6,411 nucleotides of DNA from Methanobrevibacter sp. (GTDB taxonomy: Archaea > Methanobacteriota > Methanobacteria > Methanobacteriales > Methanobacteriaceae). A program made the position numbers and the translations under genes. This document shows positions 5,126-6,411 of the stretch, piece by piece (positions within the stretch are counted from its first letter, which is position 1; each line of letters opens with the position of its first letter). The notes under the pieces were generated by a model. That model saw only the letters and a list, made by a program, of their open reading frames with translations. It searched no databases and was not told where the DNA came from. Where the stretch lies: NCBI GenBank assembly GCA_016838945.1, contig JADLKP010000136.1, forward strand, positions 1 to 6,411. Reading direction: 5' to 3'.

Positions 5126-5572
5126 ATGAGTTTATTAGGTAAACGGGCTGTAGCATATATACTTGATTTCTTTGTAGTTTCAGCATTTATGTGGATATTT
5201 TCATATTTGGCATATTTCTTTATAAACTACTTCAATATGTTCCAAATTTATCATTATTTTGTATTCATTCTTCCAATTTTAATTTTGGCTTATTTCACAA
5301 TTTTAGAGAAGAATTTAGGTGCAACTGTTGGTAAAAGGTTAATGTTTTTAGAAGTTAAGTCAACAGTGCCAAGAAGAGGCAAACTTGGAAGAGATTTTTC
5401 CCTCACTTATAGTCAGGCATTGATTAGATCCCTTTCAAAGATTTACTGGTTCCCAATTATTTTTGATGTAATCCTTGGAAAGATTACCGGTAAAACAAGA
5501 CTCTTAGATGGCATTACCAGAACTACTGTTGTTGAAGAGAATACTGATGTATTCTTCCAAAGAGGATAATTT
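5126..5572 (+). CDS. RDD family membrane protein
   Basis: An integral membrane protein of about 148 residues with the RDD-family pattern, function unknown. Its N-terminal segment GKRAVAYILDFFVV carries the conserved Arg7 and Asp14 at the start of the first hydrophobic segment (about 8-34). A second hydrophobic segment spans about 42-60. It is followed by NLGATVGKRLMFLEV (63-77), a hallmark of the family. A third, weaker hydrophobic stretch lies near 106-117, and the domain ends with RLLDGITRTTVV (125-136), the usual closing motif with Asp128. A basic loop (82-90) probably faces the cytoplasm. The gene begins 40 nt after hypE without an obvious terminator between, so co-transcription is likely, but a role in hydrogenase maturation is not implied. 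RDD proteins have been linked to transport in some bacteria; that cannot be transferred here. Confidence 0.87.
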
Positions 5573-5581
5573 TCAATTATC

Positions 5582-5609
5582 TTTTTTTATTTTTTGAATT
5601 TCTTTTTTT
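5582..5609 (+). terminator. Oligo-T terminator after the RDD gene
   Basis: Three T-runs follow within 40 nt of the stop codon: T7 (5582-5588), T6 (5590-5595) and T7 (5603-5609). There is no clear hairpin. They probably end the hypE-RDD transcript. The short, AT-only stretch that follows (to 5646) must hold the promoter of the next gene, but no clear TATA box stands out. Confidence 0.55.
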
Positions 5610-5646
5610 AATTAATTTTAATTTTAAACTTTTTTAATTTTTATTG

Positions 5647-5652
5647 AAGGGG
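5647..5652 (+). promoter_or_regulatory. Shine-Dalgarno AAGGGG that decides the Cas4-like start
   Basis: AAGGGG ends six nt before the ATG at 5659. The alternative in-frame TTG at 5644 overlaps the position of the site itself and has nothing upstream. Confidence 0.55.
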
Positions 5653-5658
5653 CTTTTT

Positions 5659-6351
5659 ATGGCAAATAAACTTATTGTTAATGAATATAATATTTCAGAC
5701 TTTGAACCTCATGAAAACTATAAATTGGTTCGCATTATAGATGAAAAGGCTAATTTTCCAATTAGTTGGTTGAATACACAAGGATACTGTGAATATAGTT
5801 TGTATCTTGAATATTTCCAAGGTGTAAAGACCATGCCAACTAAAGAGATGACTATAGGGACTGAAGAGCATGCTCATTTAGAGGCAAAATTCAAAGAAAC
5901 CGCTCAGGAATCCAGTTTCGAAGACGCTTTTGAATTATCCAAGGAAGAGGAAATAGTATCCCGTGAAATGTTTGTGATTGATGCTGAAGATGGAATTCGA
6001 GGGTTTATTGATGAGATTCGCATGACTCCAGACAGGATTGTCATTATTGATGATAAGCCAGGAACTACTGCCTTTCCTTCAACAATTAATCAGGTTCGTG
6101 CATATTGTTTGGCCTTTAAGAATATGATGGGTGATGATAATCGTCAAATCATAGCAGCTTTAAGGCAAAGAGGAACAGACAATATCTTTTGGCATGAAGA
6201 GTTCAATGAAAAGAATGAGGAAAATATAAGATACACAATCAATTTCTTACATAGGTTGATTGATGATAAGAGGGATCCTATACCTACTAAAAATCCTAAT
6301 AAATGTAGAAAATGCAGATTCCAAAGTTATTGTGAAGAAAAAGCTATTTAA
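5659..6351 (+). CDS. Cas4-like PD-(D/E)XK nuclease with probable [4Fe-4S] cluster
   Basis: A 230-residue protein with the Cas4/RecB-type nuclease core and cluster cysteines. In order these are C44 in GYCEYSLYLEYF, GTEEHAHLE with H71/H73, GFIDEI with metal ligand D118, IIDDKPG with D131 and K133 (the D-x-K of the motif), QVRAY (Q145, Y149), and a C-terminal triad C216-x2-C219-x5-C225. C44 plus the triad would hold a [4Fe-4S] cluster, as in Cas4 and AddB-like nucleases. The active-site set looks complete, so it is probably a DNA exonuclease or endonuclease. No cas gene or CRISPR repeat is nearby, so it is an orphan, more likely in DNA repair or an unknown process than in adaptation, although CRISPR loci could lie elsewhere. 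AAGGGG supports the ATG over the TTG at 5644. The family is secure; the substrate and the name Cas4 are not. Confidence 0.85.
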   Translation: MANKLIVNEYNISDFEPHENYKLVRIIDEKANFPISWLNTQGYCEYSLYLEYFQGVKTMPTKEMTIGTEEHAHLEAKFKETAQESSFEDAFELSKEEEIVSREMFVIDAEDGIRGFIDEIRMTPDRIVIIDDKPGTTAFPSTINQVRAYCLAFKNMMGDDNRQIIAALRQRGTDNIFWHEEFNEKNEENIRYTINFLHRLIDDKRDPIPTKNPNKCRKCRFQSYCEEKAI

Positions 6352-6368
6352 TAAATTAAGTTTTTCAC

Positions 6369-6379
6369 TTTTTTTTTTT
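6369..6379 (+). terminator. T11 terminator after the Cas4-like gene
   Basis: An uninterrupted run of 11 T begins 17 nt after the stop codon, with further T-rich sequence to the window edge. It is the longest T-run in the window and fits archaeal oligo-T termination. Confidence 0.6.
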
Positions 6380-6411
6380 AAGCATTGCTTTTTCAGCTGT
6401 TTAAACTTTTT

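Noticed and set aside
5644..5658. Five-residue N-terminal extension of the Cas4-like protein from TTG
   Set aside because: The ribosome-binding site AAGGGG lies inside this stretch, so translation from the TTG is unlikely.

Overview
The window comes from an AT-rich methanogenic archaeon of the order Methanobacteriales, most likely Methanobrevibacter or a close relative. Four things point there. A separate gene encodes only the C-terminal part of a family B DNA polymerase, and this split is known from Methanobacteriales (Methanothermobacter PolB2, MTH208). There is an archaeal/eukaryotic-type ribosomal protein S8e. There is a HypE for [NiFe]-hydrogenase maturation. The long intergenic regions are T-rich and carry archaeal TATA boxes and oligo-T terminators.

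Layout. At the left end a small winged-helix regulator (41-307) is read leftward. It is divergent from everything else across a 427-nt AT-rich spacer holding three 22-bp-spaced direct repeats. All other genes read rightward: split DNA polymerase subunit PolB2 (735-1415), a HAD phosphatase-like protein (1556-2236), a double zinc-ribbon TM2-like membrane protein (2390-2983), ribosomal protein S8e (3322-3699), HypE (4075-5085), an RDD membrane protein (5126-5572) and an orphan Cas4-like PD-(D/E)XK nuclease with four cysteines (5659-6351). HypE and the RDD gene are 40 nt apart and may be co-transcribed. Most other genes seem to be separate transcription units with their own TATA boxes and T-rich 3' ends.

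The genes are mostly housekeeping: replication (PolB2), translation (S8e), hydrogenase maturation (HypE) and possibly DNA repair (Cas4-like). They do not form one obvious pathway. No mobile element, CRISPR array, tRNA or rRNA was seen.

The most interesting signals lie between genes. At 3002-3196 a consensus TATA box is followed at the right distance by four successive inverted repeats. The last is a comparatively GC-rich hairpin followed by T6, so this is a candidate small structured RNA. Two T-rich tandem arrays with helical-turn-sized periods (10 bp after the HAD gene, 11 bp after S8e) sit where terminators are expected. The hypE leader has a perfect 10-bp hairpin whose loop can pair with upstream sequence. 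Start codons were moved from upstream TTG codons to ATG for three genes, because Shine-Dalgarno sequences support the ATGs.
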